Positions 33,593-42,975 of a stretch of DNA of 64,000 nucleotides are shown here, piece by piece. A program made the position numbers and the translations under genes. The notes under the pieces were generated by a model. It had not been told where the DNA came from and made no database searches. It worked only from the letters and a program-made list of their open reading frames with translations. This stretch comes from an uncultured Eubacteriales bacterium (GTDB taxonomy: Bacteria > Bacillota > Clostridia > Lachnospirales > Lachnospiraceae): the NCBI GenBank assembly GCA_900318615.1, contig ONLK01000003.1, positions 4,293-68,292 of the forward strand. Direction: 5' to 3'. Within the stretch, counting starts at the first letter, position 1. The number at the start of each line of letters is the position of its first letter.

Positions 33593-35431
33593 ATGTCTCG
33601 TAAACTGACACCTTACAATATTATAAAGGGGCTTAAGTATCTGAAGCATTTCGGGCTGAAGGAGTTCGCCGCCCGGCTGCAGGAGAGGATGGAACCGGAG
33701 GAGGTTCCGTACGGGCCCTGGTATGAGGAGTATAAGCCTTCGCAGCAGGAACTGGAAGCGCAGCGGAGGGTCCGCTGGAAGGATCCGGTGGTCTTCAGCA
33801 TTGCGGTTCCGCTGTTCAATACGCCGGAGCCGGTGCTTAGCGGGATGATTGAGTCGGTTCGGGGACAGACGTATCCGTTCTGGCAGCTTTGTCTGGCGGA
33901 TGCGGGAACAAGTCCGGCTACGCTCAGTACAGCCCGAAAGTTCGCGCAGCTGGACGAAAGGATCGTCTGCCGGCATCTTTCGGAGAATGCCGGGATAGCG
34001 CAGAATACAAATGCCGCAGCCGCGATGGCTTCCGGCAGCTGGATCTGTTTTCTGGATCACGATGATCTGCTTTCACCGGCCGCTCTGTTTGAAGTTGCGC
34101 TGTTTCTGAAGGACCATCCCGGTATTCTGATGGTTTATTCCGATGAGGATAAAATTGATACGGATGGGAAAATACATTTTCAGCCGAATCTGAAGCCGGA
34201 TTTCAATCCGGATCTTTTATGCTCGAATAATTATATCTGCCATTTTCTGTGCATGAAAAAGGAACTGTTTGACAGGATTGGCGGTGTGAGCGGAGATTAT
34301 AACGGGGCTCAGGATTATGATCTGATTTTCCGCGCGGCGGAGGCGGCGGGGGAGAAGCAGGTAGGACATGTTCCCGAAATTTTATATCACTGGCGTACGT
34401 CGCCGTCTTCAACTGCGGATAACCCCATGAGCAAGATGTACGCGTATGAGGCAGGGAAGAGGGCGATTGAGGATCACCTGAAGAGGATCGGCTGTCCCGG
34501 CGAGGTTAGCCTTAAGAAGGACTTCGGGTTTTACAGGGTCCGGTATCCGGTGCAAAAGGAGGAACTGGTTTCCATTATTATTCCGAACCGGAATGAAAAG
34601 GCCACGCTGGAAAAATGCCTGAACAGCGTGCTGACGCGCAGTACCTACCGGAATTTTGAAATCCTGGTGGTTGAGAACAACAGCACGGATTCGGAGATTT
34701 TTGATTATTACAGTCAGATTGACGGCAGGCCGGTGAACCCCGGCGGCACCGACAACCGTATCCGTGTGCTTACGTGGGATAAGGGATTTAATTATTCCGC
34801 GATCAACAATTTCGCAGTGCGTGCGGCGCACGGTACGTATCTTCTTTTTTTGAATAATGATACGGAAGTAATCACGCCGGACTGGATGGAGGAGCTGCTG
34901 GGACTTTGCCAGCGGCCGGGAACCGGGGCAGCGGGTGCCAGGCTGTATTATCCGAATGATACGGTGCAGAGCGCCGGCATCGTGGTGGGGATCGGCGGGA
35001 TTGCCGGCAGCCTGTTTGTGGATATGAAGCGATCGCATTCGGGGTACCTGCATAAGGCTGATCTGTGCCAGGATCTTTCCGCAGTTACGGCTGCGTGTGT
35101 GATGATAAAGCGATCCGTGTTCGAGAACGTGCAGGGGTTTGACGAACGGCTGTCGGTAGCTTTTAATGACGTTGATCTGTGCCTGAGAATTAATGAGAGC
35201 GGACAGAAGGTTGTATTTACTCCGTACGCCGAACTGTATCATTATGAATCGAAAAGCCGGGGGACGGAGGACAGCAAAGAAAAGGTCCGCCGTTTCCAGA
35301 GCGAAATCGAGCTGATGAGGACAAAGTGGGAAAAACTCCTGAAAAAGGGGGATCCTTACTATAATAAAAATCTTTCTCTGACCAAATGGAATTATTCACT
35401 GCGAAGCGGGGCTCATATGAAATCAGTCTGA
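33593..35431 (+). CDS. Tandem GT2 glycosyltransferase
   Basis: A 612-residue protein with two GT2 domains: about 60-315 (FSIAVPLFNTPEPV, LDHDDLLSP, HWRTSPSST) and about 320-610 (VSIIIPNRNE, LNNDTEVITPDWME, FNDVDLCLRI). It lacks the extra N-terminal domains of the proteins at 24929 and 29010. The first 55 residues are basic and may contact the membrane. The three tandem GT2 proteins are clear paralogues by their shared motifs (ENNSTD, FNYS.INN, HYESKSRG). Start ATG 33593 (MSRKLTP) is chosen over GTG 33578; no strong ribosome site precedes either. The 86-base gap before it shows nothing else. Confidence 0.9.
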   Translation: MSRKLTPYNIIKGLKYLKHFGLKEFAARLQERMEPEEVPYGPWYEEYKPSQQELEAQRRVRWKDPVVFSIAVPLFNTPEPVLSGMIESVRGQTYPFWQLCLADAGTSPATLSTARKFAQLDERIVCRHLSENAGIAQNTNAAAAMASGSWICFLDHDDLLSPAALFEVALFLKDHPGILMVYSDEDKIDTDGKIHFQPNLKPDFNPDLLCSNNYICHFLCMKKELFDRIGGVSGDYNGAQDYDLIFRAAEAAGEKQVGHVPEILYHWRTSPSSTADNPMSKMYAYEAGKRAIEDHLKRIGCPGEVSLKKDFGFYRVRYPVQKEELVSIIIPNRNEKATLEKCLNSVLTRSTYRNFEILVVENNSTDSEIFDYYSQIDGRPVNPGGTDNRIRVLTWDKGFNYSAINNFAVRAAHGTYLLFLNNDTEVITPDWMEELLGLCQRPGTGAAGARLYYPNDTVQSAGIVVGIGGIAGSLFVDMKRSHSGYLHKADLCQDLSAVTAACVMIKRSVFENVQGFDERLSVAFNDVDLCLRINESGQKVVFTPYAELYHYESKSRGTEDSKEKVRRFQSEIELMRTKWEKLLKKGDPYYNKNLSLTKWNYSLRSGAHMKSV

Positions 35432-35443
35432 TACAGGAGTGTG

Positions 35444-36412
35444 ATGGATATGCCGAAAGCTGTTGTAATTATCCCGAATCTGAATGGCCTCAAATTCCTG
35501 CATGGCGTCCTGGACTCCCTGCGGCGGCAGGAGTGCCGGGATTTTCGTACGATCCTGGTGGACAATGGTTCAACGGATGGAAGTGCGGAGTATGTGGAAG
35601 ACAAATATCCGGAGGTGGAGCTGATCCGCCTGAAGGAGAATACCGGTTTCTGCTTTGCAGTGAATGAGGGGATCCGGAGAAGTACGGAGCCCTACGTGAT
35701 TTTGCTGAACAATGATACGGCCGCCGGAAAACATTTTGTTGGCGAAATGATCGCGGCGCTGGATGCGCATCCCCATGCTTTTTCTGCCGGCGCTATGATG
35801 CGGCGGATGGACAAGCCGAATCTGATTGACGATTCAGGGGATTATTACTGTTCTCTCGGATGGGCCTTTACCATGGGAAAAGGCGAGAATCACCACCGGT
35901 TCGCAAAGCCCGGGGATGTTTTCGCCGCCTGCGCCGGGGCAGCTGTGTACCGGCGGAGCATGATGGAACAGACCGGACTGTTTGATGAAAGCCAGTTTGC
36001 TTATCTGGAGGATATTGATATTGGATGGCGTGCGAAAATTCTGGGATACCGGAACATCTACGCCCCGGGAGCGCAGGTGCTTCATTACGGAAGCGGCTCT
36101 TCCGGTTCCCGGTACAATCCGTTTAAGGTCACTCTTTCCGCCAGAAACAGCATTTATATTATTTATAAGAACATGCCGGTCTTTCAGATCCTTTTGAATT
36201 TACCGTTTCTGACAGCCGGCTTTACAGCAAAGGCAATATTTTTCACCGTCCGGGGCTTCGGGAAAGAGTATCGGACGGGACTGAGGGATGGGTTTGCCCT
36301 GTGCTGCACGGGCGGCAATAAAAAAGTTAAATTCAGGCCGGAGCACATGGTGCATTATATACAGATCCAGGCAGAGCTTTGGGTGAATACGTTCAGGCGT
36401 CTGATGGACTGA
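35444..36412 (+). CDS. GT2 glycosyltransferase, rhamnosyltransferase-like
   Basis: A 322-residue single-domain GT2: VVIIPNLNGLKFL, VDNGSTDGSAEYV, LLNNDT, and the late motif FAYLEDIDIGWRAKILGY. It resembles WbbL-type rhamnosyltransferases. A C-terminal hydrophobic or amphipathic stretch (about 245-275, FQILLNLPFLTAGFTAKAIFF) suggests membrane association. AGGAG stands 4 bases before ATG 35444 and 10 bases before ATG 35450, so either may be used. The gene starts 12 bases after the previous stop. Confidence 0.88.
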   Translation: MDMPKAVVIIPNLNGLKFLHGVLDSLRRQECRDFRTILVDNGSTDGSAEYVEDKYPEVELIRLKENTGFCFAVNEGIRRSTEPYVILLNNDTAAGKHFVGEMIAALDAHPHAFSAGAMMRRMDKPNLIDDSGDYYCSLGWAFTMGKGENHHRFAKPGDVFAACAGAAVYRRSMMEQTGLFDESQFAYLEDIDIGWRAKILGYRNIYAPGAQVLHYGSGSSGSRYNPFKVTLSARNSIYIIYKNMPVFQILLNLPFLTAGFTAKAIFFTVRGFGKEYRTGLRDGFALCCTGGNKKVKFRPEHMVHYIQIQAELWVNTFRRLMD

Positions 36413-36422
36413 AGGAGCAGAA

Positions 36423-37823
36423 TTGATAAGGGATAACGAAAAATATTTTGCGCGCATGCAGCTGCTGCTGGATGTGATCACAATTGTCCTGTCCTATGTG
36501 CTTGCATGGAACATTCAGTTTAAATTGATCGCACCCAAAATCATCGGGCGTTTTTCCATGCAGACGTACATGATGGCGCTGATCATCTTCATTCCGATGC
36601 TGGTTGTTCTGTACTCTATGTTCAAGCTGTATGAGTCGGAGCGCATTCGCGGACGCAGATCGGAAGCCGGCCGGGTTTTCTCAGCGAATATGCTGGCAGT
36701 TCTTATCTTTATTGCCGGCATGTACATGATGCACATTACGGATGTTTCCAGACGTATGCTGGTCATGTTTACGCTGGTAAATATCTTCCTTACGGTTCTG
36801 GAAAGAAATCTCCTGCGCGGAATGCTGCGAAAACTCCGCCGCAAGGGCATGAACCAGCGCCATATGATCCTGGTCGGATACAGCAGGGCGGCGGAAAGTT
36901 TTATTGACCGTGTTGTGGAAAATCCGCAGTGGGGGTATAAAATCAATGGCATTCTCGACGACAACTACGGAGTTGGGACGGAGTATAAGGGAATCAGCGT
37001 GATCGGCCGTACCGGAGATCTTGAAAAGATACTTTCGGAGCATATGCAGGACGAGATCGCCATTACCCTGAGTCTGGAGGAATATTACAAGCTGCGCTCC
37101 ATCGTCGCCGCCTGCGAAAAATCCGGGGTGCATACCAAATTTATTCCGGATTACGGCACGATTATCCCGACACGCCCGTACACAGAGGATCTGCTCGGAC
37201 TGCCGGTCATCAATATCCGGCATGTACCGCTGACGGATACGTTTAATATCATCATCAAGCGGATCATAGACATCGTCGGATCCCTGTTCGCCCTGATTCT
37301 GTTTTCACCGGTCATGCTGGGCACCGTCATCGCCATCAAGGCAACGTCGCCGGGACCGCTGATTTTCAAGCAGATTCGGGTGGGACTTCATAATAAGGAG
37401 TTTCAGATGTACAAGTTCCGCTCGATGGAGGTGCAGACGGAGGAAAATGAGAAGAAAGGCTGGACGGTACGCAATGATCCGCGCGTGACGAAGGTCGGTA
37501 AATTCATCCGGAAGACGAGTATTGATGAAATGCCGCAGCTGATCAACGTGCTTAAGGGAGATATGAGCCTGATCGGACCGCGGCCGGAGCGTCCGCAGTA
37601 TGTTGAAAAGTTCCGCGAGGAGATCCCGCGCTATATGATCAAGCATCAGGTTCGGCCGGGTATGACCGGCTGGGCGCAGGTAAACGGCTACCGCGGAAAT
37701 ACCTCGATTCAGAAAAGGATCGAGTACGATATTTACTACATTGAAAACTGGACGCTCGGATTTGATTTTAAGATACTGTTTCTGACGATTTTTAAGGGAT
37801 TTATTAATAAGAACGCTTATTGA
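36423..37823 (+). CDS. Polyprenyl glycosylphosphotransferase (WcaJ/EpsE type)
   Basis: A 466-residue initiating sugar transferase. Four N-terminal membrane segments (about 10-125), a Rossmann-like middle domain (about 145-265: RHMILVGYSRAAESF), one membrane segment (about 282-303) and a catalytic domain with KFRSMEVQTEENEKKGW, DEMPQLINVLKGDMSLIGPRPERP and PGMTGWAQVNGYRG. It would attach a hexose-1-phosphate to undecaprenyl phosphate. The start is TTG 36423, 4-8 bases after GGAGCAG. It is the second such enzyme in the cluster after the fusion at 20531, so two kinds of chain or a primer plus repeat unit may be made. It is 10 bases from the previous gene. Confidence 0.93.
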   Translation: MIRDNEKYFARMQLLLDVITIVLSYVLAWNIQFKLIAPKIIGRFSMQTYMMALIIFIPMLVVLYSMFKLYESERIRGRRSEAGRVFSANMLAVLIFIAGMYMMHITDVSRRMLVMFTLVNIFLTVLERNLLRGMLRKLRRKGMNQRHMILVGYSRAAESFIDRVVENPQWGYKINGILDDNYGVGTEYKGISVIGRTGDLEKILSEHMQDEIAITLSLEEYYKLRSIVAACEKSGVHTKFIPDYGTIIPTRPYTEDLLGLPVINIRHVPLTDTFNIIIKRIIDIVGSLFALILFSPVMLGTVIAIKATSPGPLIFKQIRVGLHNKEFQMYKFRSMEVQTEENEKKGWTVRNDPRVTKVGKFIRKTSIDEMPQLINVLKGDMSLIGPRPERPQYVEKFREEIPRYMIKHQVRPGMTGWAQVNGYRGNTSIQKRIEYDIYYIENWTLGFDFKILFLTIFKGFINKNAY

Positions 37824-37867
37824 GCGGCCTACTGCTGCAGCAGGACCGCATCGTGGGATGGAGAATT

Positions 37868-39250
37868 ATGGGAAAAAAAGAGGATAAGGAAGAGATCCGT
37901 CAGCAGGAGTTCAGTGAGAGCGGCTATTATCGCCAGGAGGATTATTATTCCGAACGGGATCCCCGGTACAGCCGGGGAGAGCAGTACAGCCGGGATGGAC
38001 AGTACGGCCGGGATCCCCGGTACAGCCGGGGAGAACAGTACAGCCGGGATGGACAGTACGGTCGGGATCCCCGGTACAGCCGGGATGGACAGTATCGCCG
38101 GAGCCGGCCGGAGGATGGACGGTATGCTGACGAGAATAGTCCGTACCGCTACAATGGCAGAATGTACGGCCGTGAGAACGGCCGCTACGACCGGGAACAT
38201 GGGGTTTACCGCGGGCCGCAGTATTACAGGGAACCCAGAAGAAAAAAGAAAAAGAAATGGCCCATCGTGGTTGGTATTCTTCTGGCTATCGTGCTGGCTG
38301 TCTTTGCATTTATATTTATAGAACTCGGAAGAATGGACCGGACGACACTGAAGAATATTCTGACCAACAGCGGTGTCAGCAATACCGGCTATCGGGATAT
38401 TGCCCTTTACGGCGTCGATTCACGCGACGGAAACATCAGGAGCGGAACCAACAGCGATACCATCATGGTTTGTTCGATCAACAATGCGACAAAGGAAATT
38501 AAACTGGTATCGGTATACCGTGACACGTATCTTGACAACACGGACGGAAATTACCGCAAGGCAACCGAGTGCTATTCGGTCGGCGGGGCGGAACAGTCCG
38601 TGAACATGCTGAATAAGAACCTGGATCTTGACATTGAGGACTTTGTCACGGTTGATTTTGCAGCTGTGATCAAGGCCGTTGATCTGGTCGGCGGAGTTGA
38701 CCTGAACATAACCGATCAGGAGATGGAGCTGATTAACGGGTACTGCGTGGAAAACAAACAGGTAACCGGTGTTGACTATACGCCGCTGACAGCCTCCGGT
38801 GATGTGCATCTTTCCGGTATTCAGGCGCTGGCGTACTGCCGGATCCGTTATACGGAGGGATGGGATTTCAAGCGTACGGAGCGCCAGAGAACGGTTCTGA
38901 CCCAGTGCTTTGAGAAGGCAAAGAACCAGGGTGTTACCACGCTGGCATCGATTGTGAATACCATGCTGCCGTACATTTATACCAGTATGAGCAACACGGA
39001 TATTCTCTCCCTGGCGACATCAGCCGGCAGCTTTAAGCTGGAGGAAGGCAACGAAACCGGCTTTCCGTACGAGACGGCTTTCACCACCCTGTCGAACGGC
39101 GCGGATATCGTAGTTCCGGTAACGCTGGCGGACAATGTATCCAAACTTCACAGTTTCCTTTACGGACAGGAAGGTTACCAGCCGTCCGATACGGTGCAGG
39201 AAATAAGCCAGACCATTATCAACGATACGGGAATCTCTTCTGTAAGCTGA
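37868..39250 (+). CDS. LCP-family (LytR-CpsA-Psr) glycopolymer transferase with repetitive cytoplasmic region
   Basis: A 460-residue membrane protein from ATG 37868 (GGAG 4 bases upstream). Residues 1-120 are cytoplasmic and very rich in Tyr, Arg, Asp and Gly, with an 18-residue repeat (PRYSRGEQYSRDGQYGRD) present twice and partly a third time. One membrane segment follows a basic run (about 137-157). The outside part holds the LCP domain: ALYGVDSRDG, SDTIMVCSIN, VSVYRDTYLD, AYCRIRYTEG and ERQRTVL, including the Asp and Arg residues that bind pyrophosphate-lipid. LCP enzymes transfer glycopolymers from undecaprenyl pyrophosphate to peptidoglycan. Its place after the polysaccharide genes suggests it attaches this cluster's product. 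Confidence 0.92.
   Translation: MGKKEDKEEIRQQEFSESGYYRQEDYYSERDPRYSRGEQYSRDGQYGRDPRYSRGEQYSRDGQYGRDPRYSRDGQYRRSRPEDGRYADENSPYRYNGRMYGRENGRYDREHGVYRGPQYYREPRRKKKKKWPIVVGILLAIVLAVFAFIFIELGRMDRTTLKNILTNSGVSNTGYRDIALYGVDSRDGNIRSGTNSDTIMVCSINNATKEIKLVSVYRDTYLDNTDGNYRKATECYSVGGAEQSVNMLNKNLDLDIEDFVTVDFAAVIKAVDLVGGVDLNITDQEMELINGYCVENKQVTGVDYTPLTASGDVHLSGIQALAYCRIRYTEGWDFKRTERQRTVLTQCFEKAKNQGVTTLASIVNTMLPYIYTSMSNTDILSLATSAGSFKLEEGNETGFPYETAFTTLSNGADIVVPVTLADNVSKLHSFLYGQEGYQPSDTVQEISQTIINDTGISSVS
37961..38101 (+). repeat. 54-bp in-frame tandem repeats in the LCP gene
   Basis: Copies at 37961-38014 and 38015-38068 differ at two bases by eye, and a third truncated copy covers 38069-38101. Each encodes 18 residues, so copy-number change stays in frame. 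Confidence 0.92.
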
Positions 39251-39321
39251 CGCGGACAAACGATACGGGATGATTGTCCGCCGGGCGGACGCTGAGAACG
39301 GCTGGGGCCGGAGGAGGGCAG

Positions 39322-40263
39322 ATGAAGGCGCTTACCATTACAGTGATAATACTGACCTTTCACCCGGATGATAAATTCAGAGAACTGGTCCGTCGGATTC
39401 ACGTACAGACGGTACCTCCGGAACGAATTTTGATCATAAATACAGGCGAGAAATATTTTCATCCGGAGGATACAGCTGATATTCCGGAGGCGGAGGTTAT
39501 CCATATTTCCGAAGATGAGTTTGACCACGGCGGAACCCGTGATCTGGCGGCGCGTATGGCCGGTACGGATCTTCTGGTCTTTATGACGCAGGATGCGGTT
39601 CCGGCGGACCGCTGCCTGCTGGAGAATATGACGCGCGGATTTGACGATGAGGATACCGCCGCCGTGTACGCCCGGCAGCTTGCCCGCCGGGACAGCAGCG
39701 CCCTGGAAAAACTGACCCGCCGGTATAACTACGGACCGGAAACAGTGAAAAAGACGAAGAAGGATATGCCGCAGTACGGGGTGAAAACATTTTTTTGTTC
39801 CAATGTATGTGCGGCTTACCGGAAAGATATCTATGATAAGCTGGGCGGGTTTGACAAACACACCATATTTAACGAGGATATGATTTTTGCTTCGAAGCTG
39901 ATTGAACACGGCTATGCCGTTGTCTACCGGGCGGATGCGCGGGTGTTTCATACGCATGAATATACCGGGGCGCAGCAGTTTCACAGGAATTTCGACCTTG
40001 GCGTTTCCCAGGCCATGCATCCGGAAGTATTTGCGTCCGTTTCTTCTGAAAATGAGGGCATGACCTACGTAAAAACGGTTATAAAGGAATTGTTCCGGAT
40101 GAGGAGAGCGTGTGAAATCCCCGGGTTTATTCATCTGTGCATATGCAAATATGCAGGATACCTGCTGGGAAAAAACTACAGGAAGCTGCCCGGAAGCATG
40201 ATCCGGATATGTACCGCCAACGAGTCATTCTGGAATAAAGGAGCCGATGAAGATGTCAGATGA
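39322..40263 (+). CDS. GT2 glycosyltransferase, RfbF/rhamnosyltransferase-like
   Basis: A 313-residue GT2: VIILTFHPDDKF, then HISEDEFDHGGTRDLAA and FMTQDAVP (DxD equivalent QDA), FCSNVCAAYRKDIYDKLGGFD and FNEDMIFASKLIEHGY. These features mark the rhamnosyltransferase subgroup (RfbF/RgpB-like). ATG 39322 follows GGAGGAGGGCAG, a very strong ribosome site; an in-frame upstream start at 39274 is not needed. The gene is separated from the LCP gene by 71 bases and overlaps clpX by 17 bases, which is unusual for a glycan gene and a protease subunit. Confidence 0.9.
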   Translation: MKALTITVIILTFHPDDKFRELVRRIHVQTVPPERILIINTGEKYFHPEDTADIPEAEVIHISEDEFDHGGTRDLAARMAGTDLLVFMTQDAVPADRCLLENMTRGFDDEDTAAVYARQLARRDSSALEKLTRRYNYGPETVKKTKKDMPQYGVKTFFCSNVCAAYRKDIYDKLGGFDKHTIFNEDMIFASKLIEHGYAVVYRADARVFHTHEYTGAQQFHRNFDLGVSQAMHPEVFASVSSENEGMTYVKTVIKELFRMRRACEIPGFIHLCICKYAGYLLGKNYRKLPGSMIRICTANESFWNKGADEDVR

Positions 40264-41695
40264 TGAAAAGAACGGCAGTGAAAGAGGAAGCCTGGAAGAT
40301 CACCGCGAGGATGAGAACAGGAAAAAAATAAAATATGAGCAGATCTGCGCCGTATGTCACCGGACGCAGAGCCAGGCCGGAAAGATGCTGGTGCTCCCCG
40401 GCAATATTGCCGTGTGCGTGGACTGTCTGCAAAAATCCATGGATGCCATGAATTCGCCGCAGATGAAGAACATGCTGAATAGTCCGGGCATGCCGGGCAT
40501 GCAGGAACTTCTGAATATGCACAATATTCCGCTGTTTGACGCAGGGCCGTTTGCACAGCAGCAGAAGGTTCGTCAGAAACAGCCGGACAAGAAGGCGAAG
40601 CCGGTGTTCGATATACATAGTGTTCCCGCGCCTCATAAAATCAAGGCTGCCCTTGATGAGTACGTGATTGGTCAGGAGTATGCCAAAAAGGTTATTTCCG
40701 TCGCCGTCTATAATCACTACAAGCGTGTTTATACGAATACGATGGATGACATTGAGATAGACAAGTCGAATATCCTGATGATCGGTCCTACCGGATGCGG
40801 AAAAACCTATCTGGTCCGCACACTCGCGAAGATCCTGAACGTCCCGCTGGCAATCAGTGATGCGACATCACTGACCGAGGCCGGATATATTGGCGATGAT
40901 ATCGAGAGCGTCATTTCCAAACTGCTGGAAGCGGCGGATAACGATGTTGAAAAATGTGAGCAGGGGATCGTCTTTATCGATGAGATCGATAAGATTGCAC
41001 GGAAAAACAACGCGAACCAGCGGGATGTGAACGGTGAGTCCGTGCAGCAGGGATTGCTGAAGCTTCTGGAGGGAGCGGACGTGGAGGTGCCGGTCGGAGC
41101 AACGAGCAAGAATGCCATGGTTCCGATGGTTACCATCAATACGCGGAATATTTTGTTTATCTGCGGAGGAGCATTCCCCGGGCTGGAAGATATTATTAAG
41201 GAGCGCCTGAGCCGGCATTCCCTGATGGGTTTCTGCTCTGACCTGAAGGATCAGTACGACCGGGATCCGGACATTTTATCCCATGTAACCACGGACGATA
41301 TCCGCGCGTACGGAATGATCCCGGAATTCATCGGCCGGCTGCCGGTCATCTGTACGCTTCGGAATCCGGACCGGGACATGATGGTACGCATCCTGAGGGA
41401 ACCGAAAAATGCGATATTGAAGCAGTATCAGAAGCTCCTCGGGCTGGACGGGGTTAAACTTACCTTCGATGAGGATGCGCTGTACGATATTGCGGACGAA
41501 GCACTGGAAAAGAAAACCGGAGCCCGGGCTCTGCGGTCGATCATTGAGGAATTTATGCTGGATATCATGTATGAAATTCCCAAGGATAAAAATATCGGCG
41601 GAGTAGAGATCACACGGGATTACATAGAAAAACACGGCGGCCCCGTCATTACCGTGAAGGGGCAGGAGCTGCCGGAGGAAAGCCCGGCCACCTGA
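40247..41695 (+). CDS. clpX: ATP-dependent unfoldase ClpX, long-linker form
   Basis: A 482-residue AAA+ unfoldase that feeds substrates to ClpP. The zinc-binding domain has Cys34, Cys37, Cys57 and Cys60, preceded by about 30 charged residues not found in standard ClpX. A Met/Pro/Gln-rich linker (about 64-122) joins it to the AAA+ core: GPTGCGKT at 180-187, FIDEIDKIA Walker B, pore loop GYIGDD, and [12 protein letters not shown] sensor 2. The ClpP-docking IGF loop reads MGF at 327-329. The total exceeds the usual 410-430 residues. AGGAG lies 5 bases before ATG 40247. clpP and tig are not adjacent, so this may be a second ClpX. Confidence 0.9.
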   Translation: MKMSDDEKNGSERGSLEDHREDENRKKIKYEQICAVCHRTQSQAGKMLVLPGNIAVCVDCLQKSMDAMNSPQMKNMLNSPGMPGMQELLNMHNIPLFDAGPFAQQQKVRQKQPDKKAKPVFDIHSVPAPHKIKAALDEYVIGQEYAKKVISVAVYNHYKRVYTNTMDDIEIDKSNILMIGPTGCGKTYLVRTLAKILNVPLAISDATSLTEAGYIGDDIESVISKLLEAADNDVEKCEQGIVFIDEIDKIARKNNANQRDVNGESVQQGLLKLLEGADVEVPVGATSKNAMVPMVTINTRNILFICGGAFPGLEDIIKERLSRHSLMGFCSDLKDQYDRDPDILSHVTTDDIRAYGMIPEFIGRLPVICTLRNPDRDMMVRILREPKNAILKQYQKLLGLDGVKLTFDEDALYDIADEALEKKTGARALRSIIEEFMLDIMYEIPKDKNIGGVEITRDYIEKHGGPVITVKGQELPEESPAT

Positions 41696-41750
41696 TAATA
41701 GTAAGGAGAGCGGGCAGTTAGCTGCGTATACCTGGAGAGGAGAACAATCG

Positions 41751-42881
41751 ATGGACGAATCACAGGAACTGTTTCTGAGAAAACTTTCTGCACTGGCGGA
41801 GAGCGCCAGAAAGAAAAAGAACACGCTGGAGTACGATGAGATAACCAAGGTTTTCGAGGGGGTCGATCTTTCGGAAGAGGACATGGATCATATCTACGAA
41901 TATATGGAGAAGAAAAATATTGACATTCTTCAGGAAAAAGCGATGGATGACAGCGACGATCTGGTGCTGGAGGCCGATGATGACATTGACATCAGCGCGG
42001 AGGAAGAGGAAGAAGTCGAGATCATCAATGACGCGGATATTCTGGACGGTGTCAGTACCGAGGATCCGGTTCGCATGTACCTGAAGGAGATCGGCAATGT
42101 TCCGCTGCTGACCAGTGAAGAGGAAGTGGAGCTGGCGAAACGGGTGGAGCAGGGCGATCAGGAAGCGAAAAAGAAGCTGACGGAGGCCAACCTCCGGCTG
42201 GTGGTCAGCATTGCCAAAAAATACGTCGGACGCGGCATGCCGTTTCTGGATCTGATCCAGGAGGGAAATATGGGGCTGATGAAGGCGGTGGATAAGTTTG
42301 ACTACACCAAGGGCTACAAGTTTTCAACGTACGCGACATGGTGGATCCGCCAGGCGATCACAAGAGGCATTGCCGACACCGGCCGTACCATCCGTGTTCC
42401 GGTGCATATGGTGGAAACAATCAACAAGACACTGCGCATGACCCGCCAGCTGCTGCAGGAGCTGGGGCGTGAACCCACTCCGGAAGAGGTAGCGGACCGC
42501 CTGGGCGTTCCGGTATCCCGTGTTCAGGAAGTGCTGAAAATTTCCCGTGATCCGGTATCCCTGGATACACCGATCGGTGAGGAGGATGACAGTCACCTGG
42601 GGGATTTCATCGAGGACGAAAAGACAACCTCCCCGGCCGATTCAGCGGCATTCTCCATGCTGCGCGAGGAACTGAATTCGGCGCTGGATTCGCTGACCGA
42701 CCGCGAACGGCAGGTTATCGTTCTTCGTTTCGGCCTGGAGGACGGACGTGCGAGAACACTGGAGGAGGTTGGAGAGGAATTTAACGTGACGCGTGAGCGT
42801 ATCCGCCAGATCGAAGCAAAGGCGCTGCGTAAGCTGCGTCATCCGTCCCGCAGCAAGAGACTGAAGGATTTCCTGACCTGA
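41751..42881 (+). CDS. rpoD: Primary sigma factor (sigma-70/SigA)
   Basis: A 376-residue sigma factor. Region 1.1 is present as an acidic N-terminus (1-90), region 1.2 starts at [14 protein letters not shown], region 2 contains [27 protein letters not shown] and [15 protein letters not shown] (-10 recognition and melting), region 3 follows, and region 4 includes [20 protein letters not shown] (-35 recognition). GGAGAGGAG is 8 bases before the ATG. The normal neighbour dnaG is absent upstream. The promoters proposed here fit this factor's -10/-35 consensus. Identification is essentially certain. Confidence 0.97.
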   Translation: MDESQELFLRKLSALAESARKKKNTLEYDEITKVFEGVDLSEEDMDHIYEYMEKKNIDILQEKAMDDSDDLVLEADDDIDISAEEEEEVEIINDADILDGVSTEDPVRMYLKEIGNVPLLTSEEEVELAKRVEQGDQEAKKKLTEANLRLVVSIAKKYVGRGMPFLDLIQEGNMGLMKAVDKFDYTKGYKFSTYATWWIRQAITRGIADTGRTIRVPVHMVETINKTLRMTRQLLQELGREPTPEEVADRLGVPVSRVQEVLKISRDPVSLDTPIGEEDDSHLGDFIEDEKTTSPADSAAFSMLREELNSALDSLTDRERQVIVLRFGLEDGRARTLEEVGEEFNVTRERIRQIEAKALRKLRHPSRSKRLKDFLT

Positions 42882-42975
42882 GCGGAGGCACCGGCGGGAA
42901 AGCAGCGGATCTGGCAGGACCGGATGCCTGTGGAACAGCAGTGTAACAAACAGCTGAAGAATCGGAGGATGCAGC

